In this document: positions 10,016 through 22,100 of the stretch, piece by piece
How the letters are laid out: each line of letters opens with the position of its first letter
Position numbering within the stretch: the stretch's first letter is position 1
NCBI GenBank assembly: GCA_018136815.1
Contig: JADDIW010000062.1
Span: 1 to 64,000, forward strand
Direction of reading: 5' to 3'
From: Isochrysis galbana
Lineage: Eukaryota > Haptophyta > Isochrysidales > Isochrysidaceae
Length of the DNA stretch: 64,000 nt
The notes under the pieces: generated by a model
What the model was told of the DNA's origin: nothing
The model's database searches: none
What the model saw: the letters and a program-made list of their open reading frames with translations, nothing else
Made by a program: the position numbers and the translations under genes

Positions 10016-10272
10016 CGCTAAGTCGACCGGAAGTGGATGATTAGCGTCGCGTCAGCGCCTGACCCAGCGCAACTGCCCGAGCAAAACTCCTGTAAAAGGG
10101 AGAACGTGGTAGGACGTGACGTACGAAATCGGGGGCCGCCGCGCTAAGCTGCCGATTTTGTGCTCGCTTTGGATCCATGGGTTAATCCTCCTCTTCTAAG
10201 TCTCTCGTCTCGTATGGTTAAATGAACTCTCTTGGCTCGACATCGGGAGACGTCTCGATTTAAGTCGGGGGG
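10016..10272 (+). other. 3' untranslated region and polypurine tract of the element
   Basis: No coding sequence is seen between the Pol stop and the LTR. The last bases before 10273 are a G-rich run (AAGTCGGGGGG), in the position where the plus-strand primer of a gypsy element is expected. Confidence 0.55.
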
Positions 10273-10500
10273 TGTTGTATTCCTGCCCATCTGAAGGCTG
10301 TAGGCATGAATATTCGTGTAAGGTACGCGCTCACAATTACAATTGAACAGTTCCCCGTGTTGCCACTGACGCACAAGACACACAGATTCGGATTCCCCAT
10401 GGTCTCAAGTCCAGGTTTGCAGATTTTGGTCTCGAAATTTGCGATTCGAATTTTGTTTTTGCTGTTACTAAAATTGTTGGCTCGTTTAAGGTAATAAACC
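10273..10500 (+). repeat. 3' LTR (start clear, end not found)
   Basis: The LTR begins TGTTGTATTC right after the polypurine run. It shares several blocks in the same order with the inverted copy at 12515-12740: the start, GGCATGAATAT, ATTCGGATTCCC, CTCAAGTCC, TCTCGAAATT and CGTTTAAGGTAA. That order-conserved similarity is what marks it as an LTR. Similarity stops near 10500; the LTR may continue further. Confidence 0.65.
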
Positions 10501-11340
10501 GGCATGACTTCGACTTCTCGTTCCGCAGTTGCTCTGCGAGACTCTCTCTCTCTCTCTCTCCGTCCTCCTCTCCTCGGCCGACGGAGGGAAGTTTCGTCCA
10601 AAACATTCTCCGGTCCCAGGATGTTCCGTGGGGGTCTCTCTGCGCTCCGCGAGGGAAAGGACGCGATCTCGCTCCGAGATCACCCTCGCGCCCTCCCACG
10701 CTGCCCCGCCGTGCCCTCGGTCCCTCGCCCCCCGCGGCAGGTTCTTCCTCTCGGCGTGCCATCCGTCGCCTCCGGCCGTTATATTATTCCCCCCCCCCCG
10801 CGCGAGGTTCTTCTCCTCCGCGCGCGGTTCGTTTCCTCCGGCCGTCGTTCGTTCCCCCCCCGCGCGCGCTGTTTCCCCTCCCTCGCTTCGATTCCTCTCG
10901 CGATTCCTTCGATGATTGCCTCCATCTCGTCCGTTCTTCTTCGCGATTCTCGCGGAGGGGGTACCGATGTTTAACGTTAGTTTCGCCGCGTTTTCGGTGA
11001 AAGAAAGGAAGAACGAATGGCACGCGCCCCGCGTCTCGCGTCTTGTTTCGTCGCCCCTTGCTCGTCGCTTGTCTAGAAGGTCTCTCTGCACATCGCCTTC
11101 TTCCCCCCGCGCGAGTTTGGACCTCTCCTCGACCCTCCGCGTTGGCTTCAGCGGACGAGTTTTCACTTTAACGATAGTTTGAACCCTTCGTTTGCGTAGT
11201 TTTGCGCTCTCTTTCCGTATTTCTTCGCGCATGACGAGCGATCGCGACCTCAGCCTTTGTCGCACGGGGAGGGTTTGTTTATCGTATGATTCCGGAGTGT
11301 TTACGTTAGTTTTCTGAGCCCAAGGACTTTGGTTTTTGGT
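10501..11340. other. GC- and pyrimidine-rich non-coding stretch
   Basis: This stretch has CT microsatellite at about 10540-10560 and repeated CGCGCG/CCCCCC blocks around 10780-10870. Frames are open on both strands because of base composition, but none has a recognisable protein. It may be the distal part of the LTR or the leader of a second, truncated element. Confidence 0.4.
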
Positions 11341-11562
11341 TTCTTGTGAGTGATTTTTGTAGCAACTTCGTCGAGTCCCACCGTGTTCCCAAGCGAGTCC
11401 CCCCGAGTTCCCGAGTCTATACCCCGAGTCAACGAGTCAATACAAGTCAAGCACGCGCCTGAGCCACCCCCAGTCGCCTGCCACCACCTCCCACAAGCCT
11501 CCTTTCGCACTTCCGCGCCCACCGTGCTCCGTGCGTGCGTCGTGCGTCGTGCGTCGATCACC

Positions 11563-11850
11563 ATGCCCGTAGTCACCCCCGAGGAAAGCTCCATGAGCTC
11601 CCCACAAGAACCGCGTTCCGCGCTAGCTGCCGGCGCGCCCTCGCAGGCAATCTCCAAGAGTGAGATCAGCCTTGCTCTGACACAGGGCCAGTCCCTGACC
11701 CTGCCTCCTGCCACTGCCGCCTTGCCACCCCAACAAGGACTCCCCATGGTGGGTGACAGCACTGCTGTCACCCCCATGGTGGCAACTCCTACCATCAGTG
11801 CACCCCTCGTGGCAGATAGGCACAAGGCACAAGGCACAACTAAGAACTAA
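11563..11850 (+). CDS. Short hypothetical ORF, possibly a gag start
   Basis: A 95-codon frame begins at an ATG in ATCACCATGC and ends in TAA; it is open further upstream to about 11350. It is rich in Pro, Ser, Ala and Thr and has no domain I recognise. The upstream DNA repeats CGAGTC/GAGTC words like those in the Pol N-terminal region of the nearby element, so it may be the beginning of a related, truncated element. It could equally be non-coding. Confidence 0.25.
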   Translation: MPVVTPEESSMSSPQEPRSALAAGAPSQAISKSEISLALTQGQSLTLPPATAALPPQQGLPMVGDSTAVTPMVATPTISAPLVADRHKAQGTTKN

Positions 11851-12412
11851 GAACTAAGTTCGCACCAAGGACAATCCCGCCCGACATGAGGAGGGATCCA
11901 AAACGACACAAGTAAAAGAACACGGCGCACACAATACACAATACCTCGATAGGTAGGGCAACGACATCTATAGCGCATAACGAAAGGCTCTCCTGGAACT
12001 CGCACTCCGAGACTCCGAGCCGGGCCCATGGTAGAGCACTTGGGCCGCACCCCCAAAACCAAAGTAAAAAAAGGAACGAGGGGGGAAGGTGAGGGGGTGA
12101 AGGAAGGGGGAAGTAAGGGCGATGACGAACGGGAGGTAGATAGAGGATACCAGTCTAGCAACTAGCAATAGGTGTTTTATTAGCCCTGAATCTTCAGTTA
12201 TTTTTTTCGCTCCTCGTTACTTGCCTCTTGCCTCTCGCCAGCCGCGAGCCGCGACCGTAACCGTAGCGCGTAACGTCGTAACGGCAAGTTTCGCGGTGTT
12301 TCGCAGATGGGCGATTTTGGGGCCCAAGTTTCGCGAAAGTTTCAGGGCCAAAAAAGTGACCTAAGTTTCGCAATGAGTTTCGCGAAACTCTTACCCGGCC
12401 CTAGAGCGGAAA
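11851..12412. other. Non-coding stretch
   Basis: I see no gene. The sequence is purine-rich around 12060-12120 and contains repeated words (AGTTTCGCGA variants) at 12290-12385. Confidence 0.4.
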
Positions 12413-12495
12413 GGGGGGGGAAACTGCAAAAGGGGGGGGGGGGGGACTGCAGAGGGGGGGGGGGGGGGTGAAATGCAGAAGGGGGGGGGAGGGAA
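12413..12495 (+). repeat. Cluster of long G runs
   Basis: Five to six runs of 8-16 G are separated by short A/T/C-containing spacers (CTGCAGA, TGAAATGCAGA). On this strand the array could form G-quadruplexes. It lies immediately beside the inverted LTR fragment. Confidence 0.6.
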
Positions 12496-12514
12496 TGCAG
12501 AGGGGCCCAGTTCT

Positions 12515-12740
12515 GTTACCTGCATTTCTTACCTTAAACGCGTGAACCATTACCGTAACAGTAAAAATAAAACTCCAATCCTCGAATTTCGAGACGAAAA
12601 TCGGCGAACCAGGACTTGAGCCCAGGGAGAATCCGAATATGCACGCCTTGCGCGACCACGGCGAACATAGAAGACGGTATATAGCGAAGAAGGCTCGTAC
12701 TCGTGCCGAAATATTCATGCCAAAAGGCCTGAATACAACA
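12515..12740 (-). repeat. Inverted gypsy LTR copy or fragment
   Basis: Read on the minus strand from 12740, it starts TGTTGTATTCAGG and then carries GGCATGAATAT, ATTCGGATTCTCC, CTCAAGTCC, TCTCGAAATTCG and CGTTTAAGGTAA, the same blocks as the LTR at 10273. No polypurine tract precedes it on its own strand, so it is more likely a solo LTR or fragment than the end of an intact element. Confidence 0.65.
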
Positions 12741-12811
12741 TTGTACGGGCCCACCCCGGGGGGTGTCCGCGATGGTGTGAGGGGGGCGCGAGGCCCCCAT
12801 TGACCCCCACT

Positions 12812-12819
12812 TATAAAAG
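12812..12819 (+). promoter_or_regulatory. TATA-like box
   Basis: TATAAAAG occurs 368 bases before the ATG of the armadillo gene, in front of a pyrimidine-rich leader. It lies next to a dispersed repeat, so it may belong to that repeat rather than to the gene. Confidence 0.3.
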
Positions 12820-12835
12820 TAGGTTGCCGCCCCTC

Positions 12836-12903
12836 CCGCCGATCGTTTCCCTTCCGTCTCGTCGCATGTCAAGCCAGTGGTCATGCTCGATCCGTCATCA
12901 GAC
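12836..12903 (+). repeat. Dispersed repeat copy A
   Basis: The stretch beginning CCGCCGATCGTTTCCCTTCC is repeated in inverted orientation at 36402-36476 and, more weakly, at 49680-49750. Translated, the copies share a PPADRFPS-type sequence, so the repeat may derive from a coding part of a transposon. Confidence 0.6.
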
Positions 12904-13065
12904 ATCGGAGGTCGGAGGCCTAAAATCGCGTATTTTTCGAAAATTTTGCCGGAAGACTCCCGGTTTTCTTTGCTGATCTCCTATACCAGAACCTATATTT
13001 AGGCGTTCGTTTGCCCATCACAGATGGTGCCCTCCGCACCCCCCTAGTGAGTGACCGGGCTATCT

Positions 13066-13140
13066 ATCTCTAACTCTCTCTAACTCTCTAACTCTAACTC
13101 TCTCTAACTCTCTCTAACTCTTTTACTCTCTATCTTTCTC
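13066..13140 (+). repeat. CTAACTCT microsatellite, probable 5' leader
   Basis: Irregular repeats of CTCTCTAACT run up to just before the first exon of the armadillo gene. This is probably the transcribed leader or core promoter. Confidence 0.5.
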
Positions 13141-13186
13141 TTTTCTCTCCGGGGCGAGCGTAACGTCTCCCGCGGTCGTCGGGCCG

Positions 13187-16100
13187 ATGGCGGCGGCGGC
13201 CTCTCTGCTCCGTCTCCAGCTGCTCGACGCGGAGGAAGGTAAGGCTGCAGGGAGGAACAGACGGGAGAGGGTGACGGCTGGGGGAGAGTAAGGAGCCGGG
13301 GAGGGAGGGCGTAGCCCTCGTTCGTCTGGCGCTTTCGGGTTCTCCGTTGTGGAGAGATGAAGGAGAGGGCGAGGGGGGGAGAGGGAGAGGGGGGGGAAGG
13401 GACGGCAGAAGAGCTTTTTCCATCTCATCTCATCCAGTTGGAGCAAGCCTGTGTGCGTGCGTCAGCCGGTCACCGGCGGGCCTCGGTGAGGTGCCAAGTG
13501 GGAGAGGGGGGGGCGGGGGGGGGGCCGAGAAGCGGGTGGCGGGGGGGGGGGGGGGGCGGGGGGGGGGGCGAGGGGGGGGGAAGGAGAAGGGGAGAAGAGG
13601 GTGGCGAACGGGCAGACCACGCAGGCAATTTCCAGCAGCTCTTTGCCTGTGCCGGTCGAGGCAATAGGGGATGGCGACGTGCTGCTGCTCACCCCGTGAG
13701 TCCCCTCTCGGCCGAGGTCGGCGTCGAGTGGAGGGGAAGGCCACAGTAAAGGGACGGCATGAGCCGGACCCCGAGTTGGCTGTTGATGGTGGAGGGGCGC
13801 AGGTTTTGGAGTGAAAGGTATTTGCAGGAGCCTGCTCTGGAGGTAGGGCCGTCCGCTCACACCGCTCCTCCTGCCCGCGTTTTCGGTTCGTGGCGTGTCA
13901 GGCACATCGTACGATCGTGTGCTCAATGGACCAACCTCTGTGCTGGAGGTGGAGGCGCTAGCACGTGCCGCATCTGGCTGGCCGGCCGTACAGCTGAGTG
14001 ATGCCGACGGGCTAATGTCCATCTCTTTGGATTCGCAGCTGACGCTCTTGCTAACATCCGAGAAAGCGCGCAATTCCATGCGGGAGCGAGGTGTGCGGTG
14101 GTTTGACATGGACTCCCGGCCATACGCATCAACAAGATGTTCACATGCGCCCCGCGCTCCTTCCGAGTAGCAGCGCCAATGTCAACCGCCGTACCCCCCC
14201 ACATTGCCCGGCAGATGAGCTCGAGGCGAAGATGTGCCGCTTATCCTCGCTCCTTGGCTGCTGCCAGCCGAATGAGGCCTTCTTAGGGTGCAACGCCTTA
14301 TGGGAGGCGGCGCTCGATGAGCGGGCGGCCGCCATGCTCAACTCCGCTCATTTTGAGCTGCTGCTGCGACACCTGTGGTGAGCCCTCACCCCTGCCCGTG
14401 CTGCGCACCTAGCGGCATTCCCGCTCCGTTCCGTTTGGCTCGGTGGCGCACTGGCCCGGTACCTTGTGAGGTGGCATTGCGCGGTCGGTACGAAGGCTGA
14501 CGAGGTAGCGAAAGCTGCGCCCACCAGGGGTGCGGCTCAGGCTGGCAAGGTGATGCCATCCCGAAGTTGCCGACGAGGGCATCACACCTGCTCCAACCTC
14601 GCACCTTTGAACAGGTCCCCCGAAACCCGCGTCCGCCATGCAGCAGTGGCAGCGCTGTGGAGCTTGCATGCCGCGTCGCAGACACGTCTCCAACCCAATG
14701 CCCAGGACGGCACACTGGACGACTCACATGGCGGCTCACCATGCTCCTCAACGCATCCCTCGCAAGCTCAATCACCGCGCCCCTCCCCGCGATCCCACGT
14801 GGCGCCACGTTTCTCACCGCCAAGGACGTGCAAGACTCCGGTGGACTGTGGGGATGCATCTACTAATGCAACGACATCGGCCTCGTCGCCTGTGCTACCC
14901 GCACACTCCACTCTCATGCGCCTTTGCCCCCTCACTTCGCCCAACTTTGTTCACGCTGTGAAATCGTTGATCGCATCTGTGGAGGCGGTGGCGCCCGCCC
15001 TGACATCTGCGGAACCCTTCAACTTGCCGCCGATTTCGTCACCGTTCTCAACGGATCACGGAGCTAGAGGGGCTGAATCTGCAGCTGCACGTCTAGGAGC
15101 AGGGCGCGGTGGCAGCGATGCTTCCGACGACGATGACATGCCGGACCCGCCTCCGTTTCTACAAGCGGCCGCCTCCTCCAGGGCCGAGCTCGTCGCCGCC
15201 GCAAGCGCGTTGTCTCGCGATCCGGACGACGTGGCCGCATGGCCGCTCCATACACTCGCTAACTTCATGTCGCAGGACAGCGCACGCGCCGCGTTCGTGG
15301 AGGTCACCGGAGGCGCGCGGCTGTTGCCACTTCTGCATGCTACGGCGCCGGCGGTGCGCGCTGCGGCTGGGGCGCTGCTGCTGGAGGTGTGTCTAGCATC
15401 GAAGGAGGCGTGCAACATGATGCTCGCTCCGGGTGCGGCTACGAGACTCGTCGATATGGCGGTATGTGCATGGACGGCCGCCTCGCGGTATCCTGCAGCT
15501 TTGCCCCGCACTCCTTTCGCTTGTCGGCGCGTGCATCGGTGAACACAATTCAGAACGGCTGTTTGCGCTTGCGAGACTCAGCCTACACGGAAGCGCTACA
15601 CGCGTGACCACTCGTGCGGCTGCCTTGCTCCATGCCTGCCCGGGCACGTCGAAGAAGCCCCCCTCTATCTTCGCCAACTCCGCGAGTCGTCATCTCGTCC
15701 GCCCTCAGGTGGGAGCAAGCCCAGGCTTGGAATCGGCGCCAGATCGCCGTCACGCTGCAGAGCTTCTGCACGTGTGTCTAGCTCGCAACAACCTCGTCGC
15801 CTGTCGAAACTCGTGCAATGCTCCCGTTGGTGGCAAGACTCCCACGTCTTCACAGGCGAAAGAAAGTGACACCAGAGAGCGTGTGCAAGCAACCCTTTCA
15901 GCGTGCGATGTTTCGGCGGAGGCATCGCTCGCGTGTTTACCCTGGCTCTTCTCGCGTCTGCTCGCGTTCGTCAAGGCAATCAACCGGTATGTTTCCCTCG
16001 ACAGCCTGGACCCGCAGTCAATGGCGCTCGTATCAGCAACGGTGAGGAGTGAGGCCCCGATCCAAACGCACTATGCTCACACCATGCAAGTCGGATGTGA

Positions 16101-19100
16101 TGAAGTCCCCGATGCCAAGTCCTGCGCTCACGTCGCACAGCTTGAAGGTACGCGTCGGTAGGGTCATCCCTTTACCCCTACCCGCAGATGCGTTGCGCCT
16201 GGGGCGCTGCATCGACGCTTCGAGACGCAGGGCTCACTGAGCCACCCACGGCCTCGCGTCTCGCCCTACTCGAGCTGTTGACCGCGCGTGTGCCGCCGAG
16301 ACGCCCGCACTCCTCCGTGACTACGCCCAACTCGTTCGATGTGCGAGGGGAGAAGACGGCGGCCTCTTCGCACGGTCACATCGTCAGTCCGAGGCGAGCG
16401 AGCTCGTCCCTTAGCTTGAGGGCGTGGAGAGATCGAGAGGCGATCTCCGTTGCAGCCTTTGGGGTGCTGGCTTGCCTCCGCATGCATGGGGCGGTTGCTG
16501 GACCTGCCCCGTCAAGAGCGCAGGAAGGGTCTCCAACTTCAAAGACAATGGGGAGAGCCTTGGGCAGAGCCAAGCAGGTGGCGCCTAAGGACAGTCCAAG
16601 CGGAGCGGCGGAGGCGGGAGTCGGAGTTCGCTCAGGCTGCACGTCTAGCGCTAACTCTGTTGCCGGTGCCTCTCCTCGCTCAGCCGATCGCGGGGAAGGA
16701 ACTGCGGCGGCGGCGGCCGACGAAGAGAGGGCAGTGGCGGCTAAGATCATCGCGGCAGCAGAGGCGCGGGATGAGAAGGCAAACAAGGAGGCCGAAACCG
16801 CCTTGGCGACGCTAGCCGCCGCCGTGGATGCATCCGGTGTAACCGCCATATCGGACGCCGACAGCGTAGGCGGAGTTGGCCAACTGCGGGAAGAGTCCCC
16901 ATTGAAACATGATGGGGCGGCTCCTCTCATAAGTGCGGCGAGTTCAACGTCCAGCGCGCGAATTCGCCAGAGGTGCACGATTGCCTCACCCTCGATGGCA
17001 GAGGCTCTTAGACGCGAGAAAGCAGGAGGAGTCATCGTCACCGGATTTCTGGGACGGCGGGCTCGTAAGGTGCGCCTCCAAAGCATCGTAGGTCCCAAAG
17101 GCTCTTTGCACATCAACTGTGCAAGCCCATGTCGGGCACGTTCTCAGTCATGCGCTTTGCTTCCGGCCACAATCCAAGGCATTGTGAGACAACCTTTGCA
17201 GTCTCCTCATACGCACCAACTCTGTCAACCGTGGTGTGGTGACGCTGCCTCGACCCCCCACCCCCCTTACCCATGGTCACAGCGCGTCGAATACTTGCGA
17301 TCAGTCGTAGATGCGGCCACTGAGGCGCACGTCGCCGCCCGTCGTCGCACGCGCCGCTCCCTAAACTCCGCAAACGCTGCCGCCGCAGCTCCGCCACCTC
17401 CGCTGATACCGCCCGTTGAGCTCATTTTCACAAAAGAGGACAAAATGCAGGCCATCGCAGCGTCGGCAAGGGGGCGGATGCTTCGCCGCCTTGCACGTGC
17501 GGCTCTGGAGCAATTGGAGATGCTTCTTGTTTCTGGCTCGCATGCGCGAGAGAGTGGCACTGGTGATGACGAAGACCACCCTAGCTGCCAGCTTCCCCAC
17601 GATGCAAGATTCACTCAATTGAGGATCTCGGCACTAGCTGAGAATGCGTCTGGGGCAATTCTTAACCTCGCTTCTTCTTCAGCGCCTGCCGCGCGCGAAC
17701 TCGTTGATGCAGGAGCACCATCGCGCCTTCTTGTTTGCGTTGGAAGCATTCAACGGGAGGCCGTCGAATCTTCTACACCGGTATGTCGAGCACTAATTTT
17801 TCGCCCCTTGGTGATGAAGTGCCGCAAGCCCTCCAATGGTGCGATTGTGAATGCCTTCTAGGAGCAGTTCTGCCCGGCATTGCGAAAAGCTGCAGATCCA
17901 CACCACCGCACAGTGTCCTAGTCATAACTCGATTGTGAGATCTTCTTGATCGGTTCCACCCACTGCCTTCGCCTTCCCGCAACGCCCGAGGCTCTCAATA
18001 TTGAGCCGTGCTTTTCGTTGGATTACAGTTGCGTGGTCACGTATCTACGATTCACGAACGCCTCCTCGCCGCCGTGGCTTGCCTAGTTTCACGACCGGCT
18101 TCCCGCTTCGCGAACGACCCCGTTGACCGCAACACCACGCCGGCCCACGATGCTGTAGCGGTGGATGCCTGGAAAGCAACCCATCCAGGACGAGAGCCGA
18201 TTTCTTCAATGATTATTGAGAGCTTCCCGTTTCGCGACTTGTCCTTCCCGGGATTCGACACGATCTATCCAGAGGCAGACATCATCTCGCTTGATGGAGC
18301 GGCAAAGGCGCTCCGGCTATCCGAGGTGGATCTTGAAGTTCTAATCCATGCTGTTAGAATAGGGCGTGGTGGAGCGCGCGCTTCTGCGGCTGCGACGCTG
18401 TGGATGCAGGCAAGTCCCCCCCTCTTTTTCTCCGCTATCGCACCGATCAAGCTAGTGCCGGTTGTCTACCAGTCTTAGAGCCAGAGTAAGGGCTCACCGA
18501 AACGGCTCCCGCAACTTGAAACCTCGGCTCTGTGCAGGCCTGTGCCGGTGGCTCAACAACACTAGGCGAGCTTGGTGCGATGCCCGCCCTTGCCAGTGCG
18601 ATCAACCCCTTCGAGACCTTGACACCCTCGGGTCTAAATCGCGCTATTCGTTTGGGTTATCTTCCGAAGGGCTTTTCGCATCCGGATGTGCTCTCGGAGA
18701 CGGTCCGCATGGTTGGCGATTTCTCGGCCGGCCCACCAGATGAAGTGTTGGGTGCTAGCGGGACCGGTGGCACCTCACCGTCGGGCATTCGAGCCGCCAC
18801 ATGGGCAGCCGCGGCGATGTGGGTGCTATGCGAGGTACCATCGAATGCTGCTGCGGCCGCAGTCCATGCAACTAGGCCCCTACTGCGATGGCTCACGCAG
18901 GTTCGCGAGTCTAGCGAGTCGAGGCATTGGATGAACGAGTGAAACATGCAAGAACCCGCCTGAGAGAGTCTTAGATTTCGCATGCCTCCCTCCGTCTTTG
19001 CAGAGCCATCACGACGCCCCTCGGCTGTGTGCGTCGGGCTGTCTTTGCTCAATGTTGCGTCACCCATCGTTAATCAAGCCAATGCTTGCAGCACGTGTTC

Positions 19101-22100
19101 CGCTCGCGGTACGTATGCCCCTTAATTGCACCCCCTCACCACCACCACCACCTTTCCGCCCTGTTTCAATACTCCGGGCCTCGCACGAGCTCTTTGATTC
19201 TCTACCAAGTGTGAAAAGTGACCGAGCCTGATTGCTACATGCATGGCTACGAAGCCTCACACGGGCGATCAAGTACTTCTTCATGGGGGGCTCGAACTCC
19301 TTGGGATTCAAGGCCATCGCTTAATGTTAGGGATGCATCCGTAGTAATGGACAGCCACCAGACCTTTCATAGCGTGGTGCCAAAGATGGCAATATTAATA
19401 CCAGTCATCTGAAAGCTTGTCTTGATGTTTTCTCGTGAGAGAAGACTCACCATTCGCATTTTTTCACCTCAGATTCTTCGGCTTGCCGTGAATCCTGATC
19501 GCCCAATTCACCAGCGCCTCGATGCCATCATGGCGCTCGATGCTCTTGCACCGCAGCTGGATGTTCACGGGCTACCCCCGGGAGCGCTCGCTCTGCCGTT
19601 GCCTCATACTGCTGGAGATGCCAGCGAAATCAGTGGGGACGGGTCAGATGGCGAGATGACGCATTTGGTCGAAGCAGACACCGAGCTAGCACCATTCCTT
19701 TTGTCGCTCCTCGGTGATGAGCAGCCAACCGTAATACGTGCTCTTGCTTGCCGTGCTCTCGCGCGATGCGCTTACCGAGGTGGCCGCTGGCGCGAGGCTG
19801 TCGTTGAGGCAGGAGGGTGCCGGGTGAGTGCGGGGTGGCAACTACGTAGTAGGGTGTCAGTCCCCGATCCACCTGCATGGCGGTGCCAATATGTTACCCA
19901 CCACACGATGGTGCTGAGCCGTATCCCCATTGGGAATCGCTCTTGCACCTTAGATACTCATGGCGACACTCCTCAGCGTTATTCCTGGACATAGCACGCG
20001 CAAAGCCGCCCGCAGTTCGACTGCCTATAGCGAGACGTCGCCCAGAATGGGCCCGACTATGACAGGCGCTCAGCATCTAGAAGATGAAGGCTGCCTGGAT
20101 ATTTTGATTCGTGACGCGCTAATCGCATCCTTGAACCTGTCAGAAACACCATCAGCCAAGGTAAGAGGATTGTGGCCGACCATCCACAACGCCTCGAGCA
20201 AATCTGTGCTTGTCCTTGAAGACCTCGCCTTGCGTTTAGTACCACAACTGGCGGTGGTAGGCAGGCATTTTCTCACCATTGCTGCAGCGCCGTCAGAGTG
20301 GCCGTGGAGACAGGCCAAACACTGCAGCGAATCTTGCGGAGAGGCCGGCGCCTGCGACACATTCGTCCATGCGATGCTCAAAGTTGACCATGGCTTAATC
20401 CGCCACCCAAGTGCAGGTCGAAATGGCTAAACACGGGCTACCCACTCTTGTGAGCTTGTTGGTGTCTAGCGGCGGTGACGACACCCGGCCCGGAAATGCT
20501 GGCATCAAGGAGAGCCCGTCGATTGAACGGTCGAGTAGGGAGGAAGTTCACCTCGACGAGGCCTTCAACACTGGAGAGCTGGGAACCGACGTGCTCTCCA
20601 TGGCTTCGGCTATCTTGAAGAATCTAAGCCAACATCCGGGAAATCGCACCCGCATGTATCAGGTGCGACACCTCCGTTTACGTGGGAGCGCCGGTCACCG
20701 GTCGCATCTAGTTCACGCAGCGAGTCTCTCTTTTGCAACTTGCGACCATTTGACACTCCACTCCACGACGCATTTGCCTTGTCTCACAGGCGGAGCTTCA
20801 GATCAAAGTTGTAGCTGCGGGAGGGAAACCGGTGACCTCAATCTCGCGCGCTGCAGCAGCAAAAGGTGCCAACGCAGATTGTGCGGGCGCATTACCCACC
20901 GACGTGGGGGCGAATCAGGATAACACTCCTCCGCCAAAGACCTCGGATGTAACACCCGTCACGGCTCCATCTGTTCTCTCGTCTCCAGACCAAGCGTCTG
21001 CCGCAATATCACGCACCAAGGGTACAAGTAAAGAAGCGTACCTAGATTGGGTATCGGGACCACTGCAAGAGTCTATCGACAAGCGCGAACAAGGCGTTGT
21101 GACCGTCGAACGAAAGGTATACTGTCGCACAATTTACCCAGCCACTGGTGTGGATCGGGCTTCTTCTTTTGCATTGACCACAAGGTCGCCCCTACTATCC
21201 GAACGGTTCCATTCTCTTGACCGGCCAAGCTCCGCTGTTTACCCATTGTTACCATCAGAGCCGCAAGATCATTGAAGCAGAGACTCGCGCTCGCGAGGCA
21301 TTCTGGAGGATGGATGAGTTTGGCGGCGAGATACTCACTCGGGAGGAGGTGCGTCGCCTCTGTCCTAAGCCTTTCGCTTAAGCGACCGTTTCTCCTTCAC
21401 ATCATCAGTTAATGACTCCTCATGCCACGTGCATAGTCTCACTCCATCCTCACCTGTGACATATAGGTCATCCGCGCCTTCCGTTTGAACCCTGCCGTTC
21501 GCGAAAAGCTTCTCCCACTACTCCCACCGCCACCAACTGCCCCGAACACTGTCACGTCCGCCCTCGACCTCCCGGCCCAGTGCAGAATTTTTGAAGCCGC
21601 CTTCGAGAGGATGGATCTGGAAGGCACCGATGAGGTACACTTTTTGCGTGCGCCACCATCTGGAGCAAAATGCTTGCCGGACAACTTCGTATCCTCAAGG
21701 GGCCAAATGGATCCACGTACCATGCTGCGTCTCCGCGAGTTGCAGCACTCGTTCTAAGAGGCGATCGTTGTCTTAGATACGGAAGGGGTGGAAGCGCGCC
21801 GATCAGGCTAAAGCGCATTGATACCGAATCCATCACACGTCATTACAGGTGGACATTGACGATTTCGTAGCATATTTCTCCACGCTCAAATTTCGGCAAC
21901 GCAAGGCTAGCGCCTTGCCACCTGTGTTGGCAAAGTACGCACGCTCTAGCAATGGTGTTGGTTCATCGCACAGTCCCTATGGCGAACTGGAGCCCTGCGC
22001 ACGCGGGGAGCCATGGTGTCGTGTAGTGGATGGGACGGGCGGATATCGCGCCCACGTCTTAACCCATACTCCTTGTAGGTACACGCCAAAGCAAATCGCA

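Larger units (their letters stand above)
1..10500 (+). mobile_element. Ty3/gypsy chromovirus with methyltransferase domain
   Basis: The element is read as Gag (open from 23), one UAG, then a Pol polyprotein ending at 10015, followed by a polypurine-type run and an LTR that begins TGTTGTATTC at 10273. The domain order protease, RT, RNase H, integrase, chromodomain is that of Ty3/gypsy chromoviruses. The window opens with AAATACAAC, close to the inverse of the LTR start, so the 5' LTR may end at about position 9; I could not find the matching 3' LTR end downstream, so the right boundary is uncertain. Coding is intact apart from the UAG, which suggests a young copy. Related LTR pieces lie at 12515-12740 (minus) and 42188 (plus), and a truncated Pol relative at 27603-28866 (minus). 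Confidence 0.9.

Noticed and set aside
10504-11265. Frames of 128-259 codons on both strands after the LTR
   Set aside because: Arg/Gly/Glu or Pro/Ser composition only; they mirror each other on the two strands.
13625-13695. Extra exon in the first intron of the armadillo gene
   Set aside because: It has good AG and GT edges, but every phase choice breaks the frame, while exon 1 joins directly to 13902 in frame.
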